Source: Topomyia yanbarensis (Eukaryota; Arthropoda; Insecta; Diptera; Culicidae). From it: a DNA stretch of 64,000 nucleotides. Position 1 is the first letter of the stretch. Each line of letters opens with the position of its first letter. Shown here in pieces: positions 46,136 through 56,403 of this stretch. Where the stretch lies: positions 44,034,194-44,098,193 of the forward strand of contig NC_080670.1 of the NCBI RefSeq assembly GCF_030247195.1, given 5' to 3'. The notes under the pieces were generated by a model, which ran no database searches, was not told the origin of the DNA, and saw only the letters and a program-made list of their open reading frames with translations. The position numbers and the translations under genes are program-made.

Positions 46136-46396
46136 ATTCTAGAGAAAATTTTCAATAGGACGTAAGTAACAATGAGAGATTCTCTTTGGGGTCTTTCTCT
46201 TCTGTTCATTACACGGCCATTTCAACATTTACTACTCTACTCTTTGCATAATATTCTAGTAAAAACCGTCGGCTTTCGATATGTACTGGAAAATTAGTGC
46301 AAAATATTGTAATGACGTCGTAATAAACGAAAGAGAAAGTAAACAAAGAGAGGCTCTCAATGTTACTTACGTCCTATTGAAAATTTTCTCTAGAAT
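46136..46396. mobile_element. TA-target MITE with ~50-bp TIRs, 261 bp
   Basis: The left arm starts ATTCTAGAGAAAATTTTCAA and continues through AGGACGTAAGTAAC and GAGAGATTCTCTTTG. The right arm is its inverse, ending TTGAAAATTTTCTCTAGAAT. TA flanks both ends (46134-46135 and 46397-46398). A truncated relative in the opposite orientation is at 6775-6960. Confidence 0.85.
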
Positions 46397-46525
46397 TAGC
46401 ACATATTAAACTGGGGTAATAAATATTTTTCGACATTTTTGAGCATTTATTAGCAAATGCGCCAATTCAATTCGTCGCATCAAAATGATTAAATGGCTCG
46501 TTTCCAATGAAACGTACAATATATA

Positions 46526-46694
46526 CCGGTCAAACCATTCGGAATTCGATTCGGAATCCTGAATGGAGTCAGTATGGATTCCATATCAAATGCAACAACC
46601 GATTCCGACTCAGAATCGGTTGTTGCATTTGATTTGGAATCCATACTGACTCCATTCAGGATTCCGAACCGGTTTCGGAATGAGTTTAACTGGG
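46526..46694. mobile_element. Palindromic MITE family, copy 3 (169 bp)
   Basis: Best-preserved relative of 29499-29668, in inverted orientation: starts CCGGTCAAACCATTCGGAAT, has GATTCCGACTCAGAATCGGT at the centre, and ends GAATGAGTTTAACTGGG. It folds along its entire length. Confidence 0.82.
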
Positions 46695-47660
46695 ATGTTT
46701 TGCAAACAAGCTCTCTGAACTGTACAAAAGTGAGGTTAGTTAAACAGTTTCATGCAATGCTCAATAGATGCAACCCTCAACGGAAGGACCATATGTATTT
46801 TATTTTTTGCTGTAGTGACAATAATGCGTGTCCGGAGAAGATTTTCTACAACGGGTAGCATCAATGGAAAGGAAAAACAATAGGAACCGCACACGTAAAC
46901 CGAGCTCTAGCATTTGAAATCGATCTAGATTTCAACTGATTTCTATCACATCAAAGTACTGGGACTGAGGCACCAATAGATTGAACACCTATTCCGAATA
47001 CATCTACAAATGGTTATAGAGGATTGTGTGTACTGACTGAAGAGAAAAGTATCAAAGAAAAATGTTTCATGGAATGTACTCAAGCTTTTATCAGACTGGT
47101 ATAGTTGGAAGGATATCGGTTCTATTTATGGCAACTAAAAAACGTTGGAACAGTATCTTCATCCGCATATGCAATGTTCATTCACTTCTCTCGATTAGTA
47201 TGTCAAATAAAGTATTTTTGACTTTCATCCTATTCTCTCTGAATTTCAGAGCTACCTGACGATTTTGTTGAAAGTGTATATTTTCAAAAGCGATTATACC
47301 TACTAGAGGGAGAAAGTGCCACTGTCTTCCAGAGATGATACTTGTATAGAAGATTGCATGATGTCGCTATCAAAGGAAATTCAGCATGAGGGTAACGAAC
47401 ACCAAATGATGCAAATAATAAATTTTGGCCTAATATGGTTTTGCTGCTGCAAAATACGATTCCTGCGGATATAACAATGTTTTGGCTGGTCGAGGAACTC
47501 AGCAGACCAGAAGTCGCATCGGATTTTTATATTGGTTAGAAGAAACAAACGGAATAACAACAAACAAGTTTGGTGGGGCTTGCACATTTGCAGTGTTGCC
47601 TGTGACCTGTAGCCTGGTTGCTAGTTGAATTGTTTTCACTGAATTAAGATGGCGTCTCTT
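46695..47660. other. No gene recognised
   Basis: AT-rich stretch without TIRs, transposon proteins or credible exons on either strand. Confidence 0.35.
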
Positions 47661-47679
47661 TGTTATTCTAGTCTCTTTA

Positions 47680-47809
47680 GTGTTAGGCTATTTAGCGTAG
47701 TCGGTAAATCAATTGTATACAGCTCACCTGAGTTCGATTCCCAACCCCGCACATAGGATTAGATTTTTCTACCCTGAGGTTAAAACCTCTATAATCAAAA
47801 TAAAAAAAA
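47680..47809 (+). mobile_element. tRNA-derived SINE-like unit
   Basis: A pol III A box-like TTAGCGTAGTCGG (47692-47704) and a B box-like GAGTTCGATTCCC (47730-47742) are spaced as in a tRNA. A non-tRNA tail and an A8 run (47802-47809) follow. This is the build of Feilai-type tRNA-related SINEs of mosquitoes, although I cannot assign a family. The D-stem and anticodon parts do not give a functional tRNA cloverleaf. Confidence 0.5.
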
Positions 47810-48454
47810 CTAGGATATATGATATCCCAAGATTCTTTGGCGAGGTGTTCTCTCTCAACACAATGCAGTTTTAGAAGAAAAAATTATCTCATGAAGAAAT
47901 TATTATCTCATGGAAAATGTATGTGTAGTAAATAACATGCAATATCGGTGAATTTTCTATTTCGCTCTACAAATTTGACAACTGCAAATATGCTTGCTCC
48001 TTTCATTTATCATTTTGCATTTGAGAAGCAGTGTGAAATTTTTTTTTGCCAAAGTTGCCACATTTTGTGCAACGTGTTCAACAAATGTCTCTAGTACATC
48101 GTGAGAGAGGATTTTTTTCGAATTTTCTTCAAGCTGTTACGTCTATTTGTCTGTGATATATCTATCGCTTCATGCTATGAGAACTCGATGTTTTCATCCT
48201 TTTAAAGTAGGCAACTCTTTTAAAAACGTTTATTTAAGCAAACGGAAACTAGCAAATAAAACAATGGGCCATCCACAACAAGATCTCAACATTTCAAGTT
48301 ATCAAAAGAAAATATTTCTCAAGAATTTGTTTTATTAAACGTCGCTTTTATCATTTATCAAATTTAATCAAAGATTACAATTTTTTTTTCGGTGGAATCC
48401 AAAGGGGGAAACATGTCGAAATGTTGACTGAAGCGACAATGTGAAAAATATTCC
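47810..48454. other. No gene recognised
   Basis: AT-rich spacer between the two tRNA-like units. No TIR, exon or protein motif seen. Confidence 0.35.
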
Positions 48455-48535
48455 CTAAGAGGCAGGATTCCAACCTGCAACCTTAGAGACTTCGGTCCTA
48501 TTCACAAACCCTTATGCTATCCCAGGAACATGATA
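48455..48535 (-). mobile_element. Possible tRNA-derived unit on minus strand
   Basis: Read on minus, GATAGCATAAGGG resembles an A box, and TGCAGGTTGGAATCCTGC forms a good T arm (5-bp stem GCAGG/CCTGC, 7-nt loop). The middle does not fold as a normal anticodon arm, so a working tRNA is unlikely. A SINE head or decayed tRNA copy fits better. Confidence 0.35.
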
Positions 48536-48610
48536 ACGTCCCAGAAACAATACGATCGCTGTCGCCAATACGATAATCATATGTTCTTCGGGAAGAATTC
48601 AACGATTAAA

Positions 48611-49548
48611 ACTGGGTGGAAATATACCTAGTTTTGCGTACTCTCTCCATAGAGTGTATTTGTTGACATAATTTTATGCTCACCGCTGTTCGATACCGTT
48701 CACATTTAGTTCTAAATTATCGTTCATTTTCGCGTTTGTGAACGGTTTTGCTTGTGCAGATAGGTGTAGTAACTTTTGTTTGACATTTGTGTATAATTAG
48801 CATAGGGTTTAGCTAGGCTACCACTCTCCTCTTGCGAAAATACGTGTGCCATGAGTATGCTGCTCATCGATGACAGCTGTGCGACGAGGCGGTTGGTGTT
48901 TTGCTATGGTCGAGGGCCGAAGGCACCCATCGTGAAAAGGACAGAAACCGACGAACCACGTTAATAACCAGATGTCCAGAAATTTTTGTTATTTTTTCGG
49001 GACAGTTTACCGCCACCGTAACGAAAAGTTTAGTGCGAGTGTGCGACGATCGATTCCCGTCGAAAGTGCCGACCCATGGTTCGGTCAAACGATATAGTGG
49101 TGCAGGATCGCCGTCGAGGGAAGCTAATTGTAAAGGAGTTTTCGCTTCCCCGGCTAATCGCGAAGAATCCTAAGCACCCGCCCTTCTTGCTGTAGAAGAT
49201 AAGCCGAACGAGCGTTGCCAAGGAGAAGGAAGCAGGAAAGGCCACGCACTTGCACAAGGCAGCCGGAGCAGCCAACGACCATAGGAGAACGCGGCCGTTG
49301 TAGCCCCGGCCAGTCGGAAGCAACCGTCCGCCTTCCCGCCATCGTCAGCAGCAGCGGACCGTAATAAATGACCAGCGACGAAGAGTTGAGTAAGAATACA
49401 AGGTAAAAGTAATTTATTTGTTTGTTTACTTTTTTGTTTGTTTACATACGAAAATCCGACATTCTGATAGAAACACCTAGGCCTTCCTGAAAAAAAATGG
49501 TCCGCCGGGCAAACGAGAACCCGAGTAATGGGCAAACCGCTACTTACA
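48611..49548 (-). repeat. ~1-kb dispersed repeat, copy 2 (partner 28192-29455)
   Basis: Same family as 28192-29455 in the opposite orientation, without the hAT MITE insertion. It begins ACTGGGTGGAAATATACC and ends GGGCAAACCGCTACTTACA. A 121-codon minus-strand frame (49535-49170) shares GRPRCFY-NGFSYVN-like reading with copy 1, but this reflects shared DNA and not a conserved protein. Confidence 0.65.
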
Positions 49549-49959
49549 AATGTTAATCGATTCTAGTCCAGACTCCAAACTTTTATGATGAGTAACACGG
49601 ACCCTTTCCAAACTCGATCATATCTACAAGAAAATAAAACCCTGCGAGTGTGGGGGTTATTCTTGATATGTGATGAAATCGAAAACTGAGCTTTATACCA
49701 ACCTTGAGTAGATTGTGCTGTATCAGTAAGCGCTGAACCCTGAAGATATATTCATTCTCATCTAGAAAGTGTTGTTATGCCCAGAAAAATACTACAGCCT
49801 TCAAAATTTCTTCTTGCATACGTTTTAGTTGGTTTTGACCCTTGTCTCCTCAAAAACCTAAAGTGTTTTTTCGCTGACGAATTTACCACCACATACCCTA
49901 ATGAAGACTGATTTTTTTTTCCGATTTCCTATGACCAGTTATGGTGCAGAACAAGCAAG
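49549..49959. other. No gene recognised
   Basis: Spacer between the dispersed repeat and the R1-clade remnant. Nothing identifiable. Confidence 0.35.
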
Positions 49960-52640
49960 GGTTCTGACTGATCCGCTGTGTGTAGGAAATGCGGCGAAAA
50001 AGGACACATTGGCAACGACTTCGCGGGCCAGCCGAAGTACATACTTTTTAACGCAAATCACACAACAACTGATGTGGCAGACAACATCGTAAGAAAATGT
50101 TATGTTACGATTATTTCAGAGCCATTTACATTTCTTCCTGATAACGGAATATGGGTTGCTGATAAAGCAAGCATGGCTGCGATACCAGTTATGGGCAGTT
50201 TCGCACCCGAAATGTACTCGAGTCATTCGTGATTGCCGAAATCAACGGTGTTTTTATTGTTACGCACCGCCAAGGTGAATAGTTCAGCAGTACAACTTGA
50301 TGATGGAAGCTGATTGGGCGGAGGCCGGTTGCCATTAGCAAAGATTTCAATGCCTGGGCGGTCGAATGGAGGAGTGAACCAACCAACGCAGAAGGATTCA
50401 GCCTACTGGAAGCTCGGGCGAAATTATCAGTAAAGCTGTGTATCGAAGGGACTATTAACACACTTCGTAAAATCGGCCATCAATCGATCATCAACATAAC
50501 GTTTTGCAGTTGGTCGCTAGTTAGAAACATCACCTGGATAGTGAGGAGTGATCCACAGCGAGCACCAGGCGATTCATTACATCATTGACACTCTACGGCA
50601 ATACGGCGGACGAGATCCGTCGGCTTTTAGGGCTCTTCGCATATACAATGGTGCTCCGAACTTGCATGTAGACATGCTGACGGAAACGCTGTCGAGGGAA
50701 TGTGATGCAACAATGCATAGAAAACAGGAAGCAAGTTCAACAAAAAGCAAAACAAGTAGCGTAGTATACCGCTAGGCCAAAAACGCTTTCAAACACGCGT
50801 TAAAAGAGCACATTTAGCTGATGCAAAGTGCTGTTCTGCGAAACTTATGCAAACCCTTGGAGTAACGCTTATCGACTCGTTATGGCAATGTTCTGAACAG
50901 GTGACGGTGATGGTACCCGGTAGATTGTTACTTCCCAGGTAGGTGGACGATCCAGAAGCTGGTACTGCTGCGAAATCGCCAGGAGAACCGTATGCATCCT
51001 GGACACTGTCGGAAAGTTCATTTGGGTATGCGTGGAGCGCTAAAGCGACCTTTCAGTTCAGATGCCGACAAGGAAGATCGTCGGTGAAAGCAATCCCGGC
51101 AGTCGTAAAGAGAGCGTAGAAGAAGCTGAAGAGAAGGGCTAATCAATACTGCGCATTGCTGACGATAGACGTCAAGAATGCGTTCAACAAAACCAGCTGA
51201 GCGGCTTTAGCAGCACCGTCCCTCAATATTCGGCTAACAATCTGAAAATCTACATGGGAGTCGAGATTGTTGGATTGGCGGATGACGTCGTAGTAACGAT
51301 AAGAGACGAGACGTAGACAGAGGTAGAAAGGCTGACAGTGGATACCACCAACACAATCGAATGGAGACAAGCTACAGTTAGCCACAACACGATGGAGGTA
51401 ATGCTAGCCAACAACTACAAAGCGCTTCAGCGGACTTGGATCACCGTCGATGGCATAACAATAGCATCGAAACGTAAACTGAAACAGCTGGAAGTAATGT
51501 TCGACGATCGATCAAACTTCTATAACCACCTCGATTATGCCAGTGAGAAGGCGGCGAAGATGTCAACGCGGCGGGTAGAACAATGCCGAGCACTGGTGGT
51601 CCAGAAAACAGAAAGCGGCATCTTCTGGCTGGTGTAGCGTCTTCGCTACTGAGGTACGGTGTTCCATCCAGGGATACTGCACTGAAGACCAAGCGAAATC
51701 GAGATAAACCGAACAACGCGTTCCGACTCATGACCATAGGAGTTGCGGGCGCATACAGAACAATATCGAGGGAGGCAGTATGTATTATGATCGAGATGAC
51801 CCCTATCGGTATTGCCCTTGCCGAGGAGATCCAATGTTATCGATGGAGGTGTACGAGAAGTTCGAGGAAGTTTGCGAGAGCTGACTCGATGGCCAAATGA
51901 CAACGCGAAAAAGGGAAGATGGGACCACCGGTTGAATCCAAATTTGACTTTGTGGGCGAGCAGAAAACATTTACCTGCCGCAATCCCTATTAGATGACTG
52001 TAGCTTCGGGAAGTATCTTCTGCCGCCGGGGAACTCTATGTTGGTGTGAAGTGGATTCACCAACGGGGACCATCCGTTTGGATCGCGATAAAGCTGGGAG
52101 CAAAAGGGGGAAACATCGGTGTCGGGAGAAATTACATCACCGGAAAACTCTCAGTCGGCGTACGGCGTTCACTGCCGGGGACTATCCGAGTATACTAAAT
52201 CATAGCTGGGAGCAAAATGGCATATGGACATGGGAGCTAGATGTCTCATGGAGCTAAATAGTTAACTGAGTGGATAACCAAATGACTCACGAAAACTGGA
52301 GCCAAATGACTTGCGGAAATTCACCATCTGAGAATATCCGAGTGAAGTTTGGAGCCAATTGGTTCAAGCACGTAGAGGACTGCCTAATATACGGCAGGAT
52401 TGACAGAACGCAATGAACAAGACAGGAGCTTAATGGCTCAAACGCTGAATAATTTCACGGATCAAGCAAAGCTCTGAGCTAATTGCAAAAAAGTCCCCAA
52501 TACTCACACAGCAATACTTTGATGTAGTTCCCTAGAGGAAAAGCACGGAAGGGGAGTAAAGAGTGTTTTAGTAAAGCACAAAAGTGAGTTCCAACACACT
52601 AAAGGCCAGATCGTTAGGCTTTTCAAACAATAGAAAAAAA
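49960..52640 (+). mobile_element. Third R1-clade element, heavily decayed
   Basis: ORF1 zinc knuckle, endonuclease, RT and C-terminal pieces follow in order on plus with many stops and deletions. A 3' UTR with repeated GCTGGGAGCAAAA and GGGGACYATCCG units (52060-52260) leads to an A-rich end near 52630. It is the most eroded of the R1-clade copies here. The 5' part before the knuckle is missing or unrecognisable. Confidence 0.7.
49978..51995 (+). pseudogene. R1-clade ORF1 tail plus ORF2 fragments
   Basis: CRKCGEKGHIGND (49979-50017) is a CCHC knuckle whose last Cys is replaced. Endonuclease pieces follow: FLPDNGIWVADKAS, then KDFNAWAVEWRSEPTNAEGF and SIINITFCSWSLV (50340-50530), which match the R1-clade GDFNAWAVEWGS and SIIDITF blocks. 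The RT shows a damaged LTIDVKNAFN (about 51160-51190) and LADDVVVTI in place of FADD. The C-terminal end (RHLLAGVASSLLRYGVPS, AYRTISREAVCI, KGRWDHRLNP) reaches 51995. No long intact frame remains. Confidence 0.75.
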
Positions 52641-53793
52641 TTCTTTAAAACAGATAAAATCAATTCATCAATCACTATTTTTATACAGTTTGTACAGTTA
52701 CTAAAGACCTTGATAATTAGGTCTATATAACCTGTTCAATGAAGAACTAATAATATCAAGGTGCAAAATGTTCCACGATTATCAGAATCGATTTGAAATT
52801 TTCAGCTGCGACAATATTTATATCACTTCTATTGAAAAAACAACCGCATCTTCTTGATGAAAACAGCAGACAGGAAATGCATCCTCTCTATAATACCGAT
52901 CCAAATCTATTCAACTGTAGCTAGAGGAGTCAATAGAACCGTCCCTGGAAAGCTTCTCTCGGAACGAACACTACCAACTGCTTTTGCATGAACATCTTAA
53001 CTAGAAAAGTTTTGCCCATTTGCCACCCCTCAAGCAGTCTACCGTGCCGGATTACTCGCTTCTAATCCCCATTCGATGCGGCACTAGGTATGCTTTTTAT
53101 TTTTATGCTTCTATTCGGTTAGATCCAATCATATACTCAGTGTCTCTAGCGCCCCCGATAGCCGTACATACGGGTATCGAAGCACATAATCAAATCAGCA
53201 AGTTCGCTTTCATCGTTTCAATCGAGAAGCAGGAAAGACACGGATCCGGAGGCGATGATCCTCCAAGACCAACCTACCCTGGAACGGTTCTTTCCTTTCT
53301 TCGTCCGCAAGCTTGCTTTTTGCATAGCCCCATGTTATTATTTTCAGTTTTATCTCAATTTTTATTATTATTGTTTGGTTCGATCGTAGCCGGTTGCATT
53401 GGTCCGTTTTGGGATGGGTTAGTTTTTCTTTAAATGGAAAGATTATAGGAAAAAAATGGGGAGAGGATGGACCTTCAAGAAAATGGTCTCCTTCACAGGG
53501 GCACTTTTAGTTCGATTTACTAGCTAAACGATCATCAGCATGTTGAGTTTATGAGAGTGGCCAGTGGCATTATTGGACGTAACATTTGCGGTTGTGATAT
53601 TTTATAGTGGATTCAAATAAATTATAGCAAACAGAAAAATATTATAAACAACCATCCTTTCCTTCTAGGAGAGGCAATCTTCAGATTAGCAATTACAGTT
53701 CAGTCATTATTCAATCCCAGTACTATTCCGTATTTAAACTAAGCCCGTCACCATTCTTTTGATAAAACGTAAGAAAAAACTTGCGAAACTTAC
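52641..53793. other. Possible intron sequence, no second exon recognised
   Basis: Lies just downstream (in the minus sense) of the beat exon. A 137-codon plus-strand frame (53020-53433) ends in a hydrophobic run but has no domain and no splice context. I found no next exon of the minus-strand gene here. Confidence 0.3.
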
Positions 53794-53929
53794 CGACCAC
53801 TTGCATCTGGATGTGTCCCGTCGCCGTGGAGAACGACGGTGCATCGGCTGTTACCTCACAGGAAAAGTTTCCAGACAGCCCGAAACCGACGTTTCGGATC
53901 ACTACCTGGCTTGCGTTTGACAGCGAGAG
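53794..53929 (-). CDS. beaten path (beat) family immunoglobulin exon
   Basis: A 136-nt internal exon on minus. It follows a pyrimidine tract and TTGCAG, and ends at a GTAAGT donor (53788-53793). It encodes 45 residues plus one base: SLSNASQVVIRNVGFGLSGN, then FSCEVTADAPSFSTATGHIQ. The SG-x-F/Y-x-CEV-x-x-x-APSF-T block is the second half of the first Ig domain in insect Beat proteins, secreted or membrane-linked adhesion molecules that act with Side proteins in motor-axon guidance. The Cys is the second Ig disulphide cysteine. A start codon is absent, as expected for an internal exon. The first half (W and first Cys) and the second Ig domain were not found in this window. Which beat paralogue this is cannot be told. 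Confidence 0.85.
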
Positions 53930-54957
53930 CTGCAAGAAAAACAAAAAAAAGATGCACAAATAGAAAAGTTAGGAAATTGTTTAATTCAAAATCTGTTTCG
54001 GAACGCGACTGACACACAATCAGTAGGTACATACTGAATACGGCATCATCAAATTCTAGCCGGAGAAGAAACAACAAAAACATGAACTGCTAACAGAGCG
54101 AAACTTCGCTCTAAAGTTTCCTGTAAACATACACCCAACAATAGCAAAACCCCGAAAAAAACGAGAACCTTTTTTCAAACAATGCCTTTTCCAAGATAGA
54201 CAGCAAAATAGCAGCTTAAAAACTTTTACAACTGATCAGCAAGGATACCCCGGCCAAGGTCGGAGCTGGCTGGGTGGTAAGAACTTTGTGTTTTTCGCTA
54301 TACAGAAAATAAAATACGAAATATCGAAAGCGTAACAAAGCAGCTCGTTGAAAAACAAATAGCAACCGTCGCGATATTTTATGGCAAAATATGATCCCGC
54401 GGTGGAGGTTTTTGCGTTGAGCTATTATTTTGGACCTGCCATCCGTGGCAGCCTATAGCGTGGTCGCGAAAGGATAGAGGAGACAGGAATGATGAGGAAG
54501 CGCCAAAATACGGTTTCATAATATATTTATAGGAAGATCGAGTGTCCACGGATACGACGACCAGTTTTGTTACATGTTTTTTTTCCTCGCCAAATGTGAT
54601 ATTATGCGAAGCAATCACGTCTTGTTTACCATTTTGGGTCATGAAGGTTCATAAAATATCAGCTAAAAAACTTTCAGACCGTTTGATAGCGAACTAAATA
54701 GGCGTCGTCTCTATTATGGTTGCCTTCCGGTAGGGCCTGCAGTAATTAGTTTTTTTTTTGAACCCACTAAGCCGATTTTTTTTTCATCATTTAGTTAAAA
54801 TTTGACAGTTCGAAAGTTATTTTCTGTCTGATTAGTAAAATTTGTGACCCATTTCAAATGTTGACATTTGGACATTGACATTGACAGCTGCAAAAACCAT
54901 GAGGTGGTAGAGGTGTGAACATTTGTCAATATTTTAATATTAGTATTTTGCTTACTA
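53930..54957. other. Probable intron upstream of the beat exon
   Basis: No exon encoding the first half of the Ig domain (a W-Y-K type motif) was recognised on minus here. AT-rich, with short chance frames only. Confidence 0.35.
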
Positions 54958-54959
54958 TA

Positions 54960-56187
54960 GGGGAGCCCGGGGCTAGTTGGCGGTTGGGGTAAGTTGGCGG
55001 AATCCCTTTTTCTCTGTTTCTATTAGACATATAGCGCTGCCTCTTCTTGTATATCTCAAGTTATGTGAAACCCGTTATCCAATGTGGTTTTGTTGCAAAA
55101 CGATTTGTTTGGTGGAAGTTGTGGGTGATGTTGTGTTTTCGAGCACACCAAGTAAATTTTCTAAATTTTAAATACTTTGCGTTATTTAGGGTGGTTTTCA
55201 ATCAATTTCCCGAATGATTATTTTTTCGATAGCGCGTGAAAAGAGCTTTTAGTATCCGTATAGATATTACATCTATCCACAAACAAAAGTTATTTTTTAA
55301 ATAGTTTTTCATAAAATATGCTGCACGCGGGGCAAGTTGGCGGTACTATTTATAGTGCAAAAAAGTCATCAAAAATTTTTATTTCTGGAATTCACTCCCA
55401 AGTAAGAATTTTTTTTGTGTATCTCGCCAATATAGGTGACATTTGTTACGGCCAATTGCATGAAGAATTTCGAAAAATTCATACTATGTTGCGTTTCGGC
55501 TTCGCCTCATCAGAAACCGACACTAACACATTGTCGGAATAGATTAGCGCCGGCTTGACGCAAATCCCTTAAAACTAAAACACACTATGTGTTTCAATCA
55601 AACGACTGATCAAACGTGATGTCCCGTTCGAGCAGAAGTTCTGTTTATGCCGATGAGACACAAGTGAAGCCGAAACTTGTCTTGGCTTAGCAGGCCTATG
55701 CGAAAGCACTATGCTATATTTCACCCTAAGGAGGAAATTTTGGTTTTTACCAAAATTTCCTCCTTAGGGTGAAATATAGCATAGTTCGAAAAATTGCTTT
55801 TGAGTACGCGTCAAAGTCACAATGACGGGATATTGAAACTGAAATATAATAGCAAATGTCGGTTAATATACAGTTTTCTCGAAAAGACATTCAGCACGTT
55901 CCAAAAGGACCCTTGAAGTAATTGAATCTCCATTTGATTGCTTAGTTTTTGGCGTATACTCACATACCGCCAACTTACCCCGGGGGCCGGGGTAAGTTGG
56001 CGGGTTCTCCGCGTCATATATTTTTGTCTCTAAAAATGGAGGCAATGCATCAAACACTTTAAAAAAATCAGAGATGTTGCCAACAGTCTGCTCTTTCATA
56101 CCGCGTGTTCTATTTTGCAAGATCTACCTACATGAAAAAGATAAAAATTGATAACTGAAAACACCGCCAACTATCCCCGGTCTCCCC
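54960..56187. mobile_element. TA-flanked element with GGGGTAAGTTGGCGG motifs, 1.23 kb
   Basis: The TIRs GGGGAGCCCGGGGCTAGTTG and the inverse of GGGGAGACCGGGGATAGTTG match at 24 of 26 positions, and TA flanks both sides (54958-54959 and 56188-56189). Internal copies of GGGGTAAGTTGGCGG occur near 54988, 55330 (as GGGGCAAGTTGGCGG) and 55987, with the inverse near 55970. A perfect hairpin is at 55709-55784. No transposase. Probably a non-autonomous Tc1/mariner-type element with motif repeats. Confidence 0.75.
55709..55784. repeat. Perfect 36-bp hairpin with 4-nt loop
   Basis: The arms 55709-55744 and 55749-55784 are exact inverse copies over 36 bp, starting CTATGCTATATTTCACCCTA. The loop is TTTT. 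It lies within the 1.23-kb TA element. Such a perfect arm is unusual for an old element and suggests a recent fold-back event or selection on the structure. Confidence 0.95.
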
Positions 56188-56192
56188 TACAT

Positions 56193-56386
56193 TAGAAAAA
56201 CTCTAGTGAGAGAACTGCGGAGAGAAAAACAGCATTTTTGGCAACGTATGCCTCGGTATTGTATGGCAACACGTCCAATGTTATAAGGATAGGCAATGTT
56301 CGATTGGATTCGTTTTTTGACAACTAAACGCGAATCCAATCGATCCAAAATGGAGTCGCCGCAGTTCTCTTTCTAGAGTTTTTCTA
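56193..56386 (-). mobile_element. hAT-type MITE, inverted copy of 17170-17363
   Basis: The same TIRs (TAGAAAAACTCTAG and inverse) and interior, in opposite orientation to the 17170 copy. The flanking octamers CCCTACAT and CTATACAT match at 6 of 8. It has inserted within a few bases of the end of the 1.23-kb TA element. Confidence 0.8.
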
Positions 56387-56403
56387 CTATACATTAAGTT
56401 ATT

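Noticed and set aside
49170..49535. Minus-strand frame resembling a plus-strand frame at 28223-28543
   Set aside because: The similarity is explained by the shared dispersed repeat. The frames diverge by indels and show no protein-level conservation.
48611..49548. Solo LTR
   Set aside because: TG..CA-like ends can be drawn, but neither copy has a matching 4-6 bp target duplication.
53020..53433. 137-codon plus-strand frame with a hydrophobic end
   Set aside because: No recognised family, a low-complexity hydrophobic tail, and opposite strand to the nearby beat exon with no splice signals tying it to a gene.
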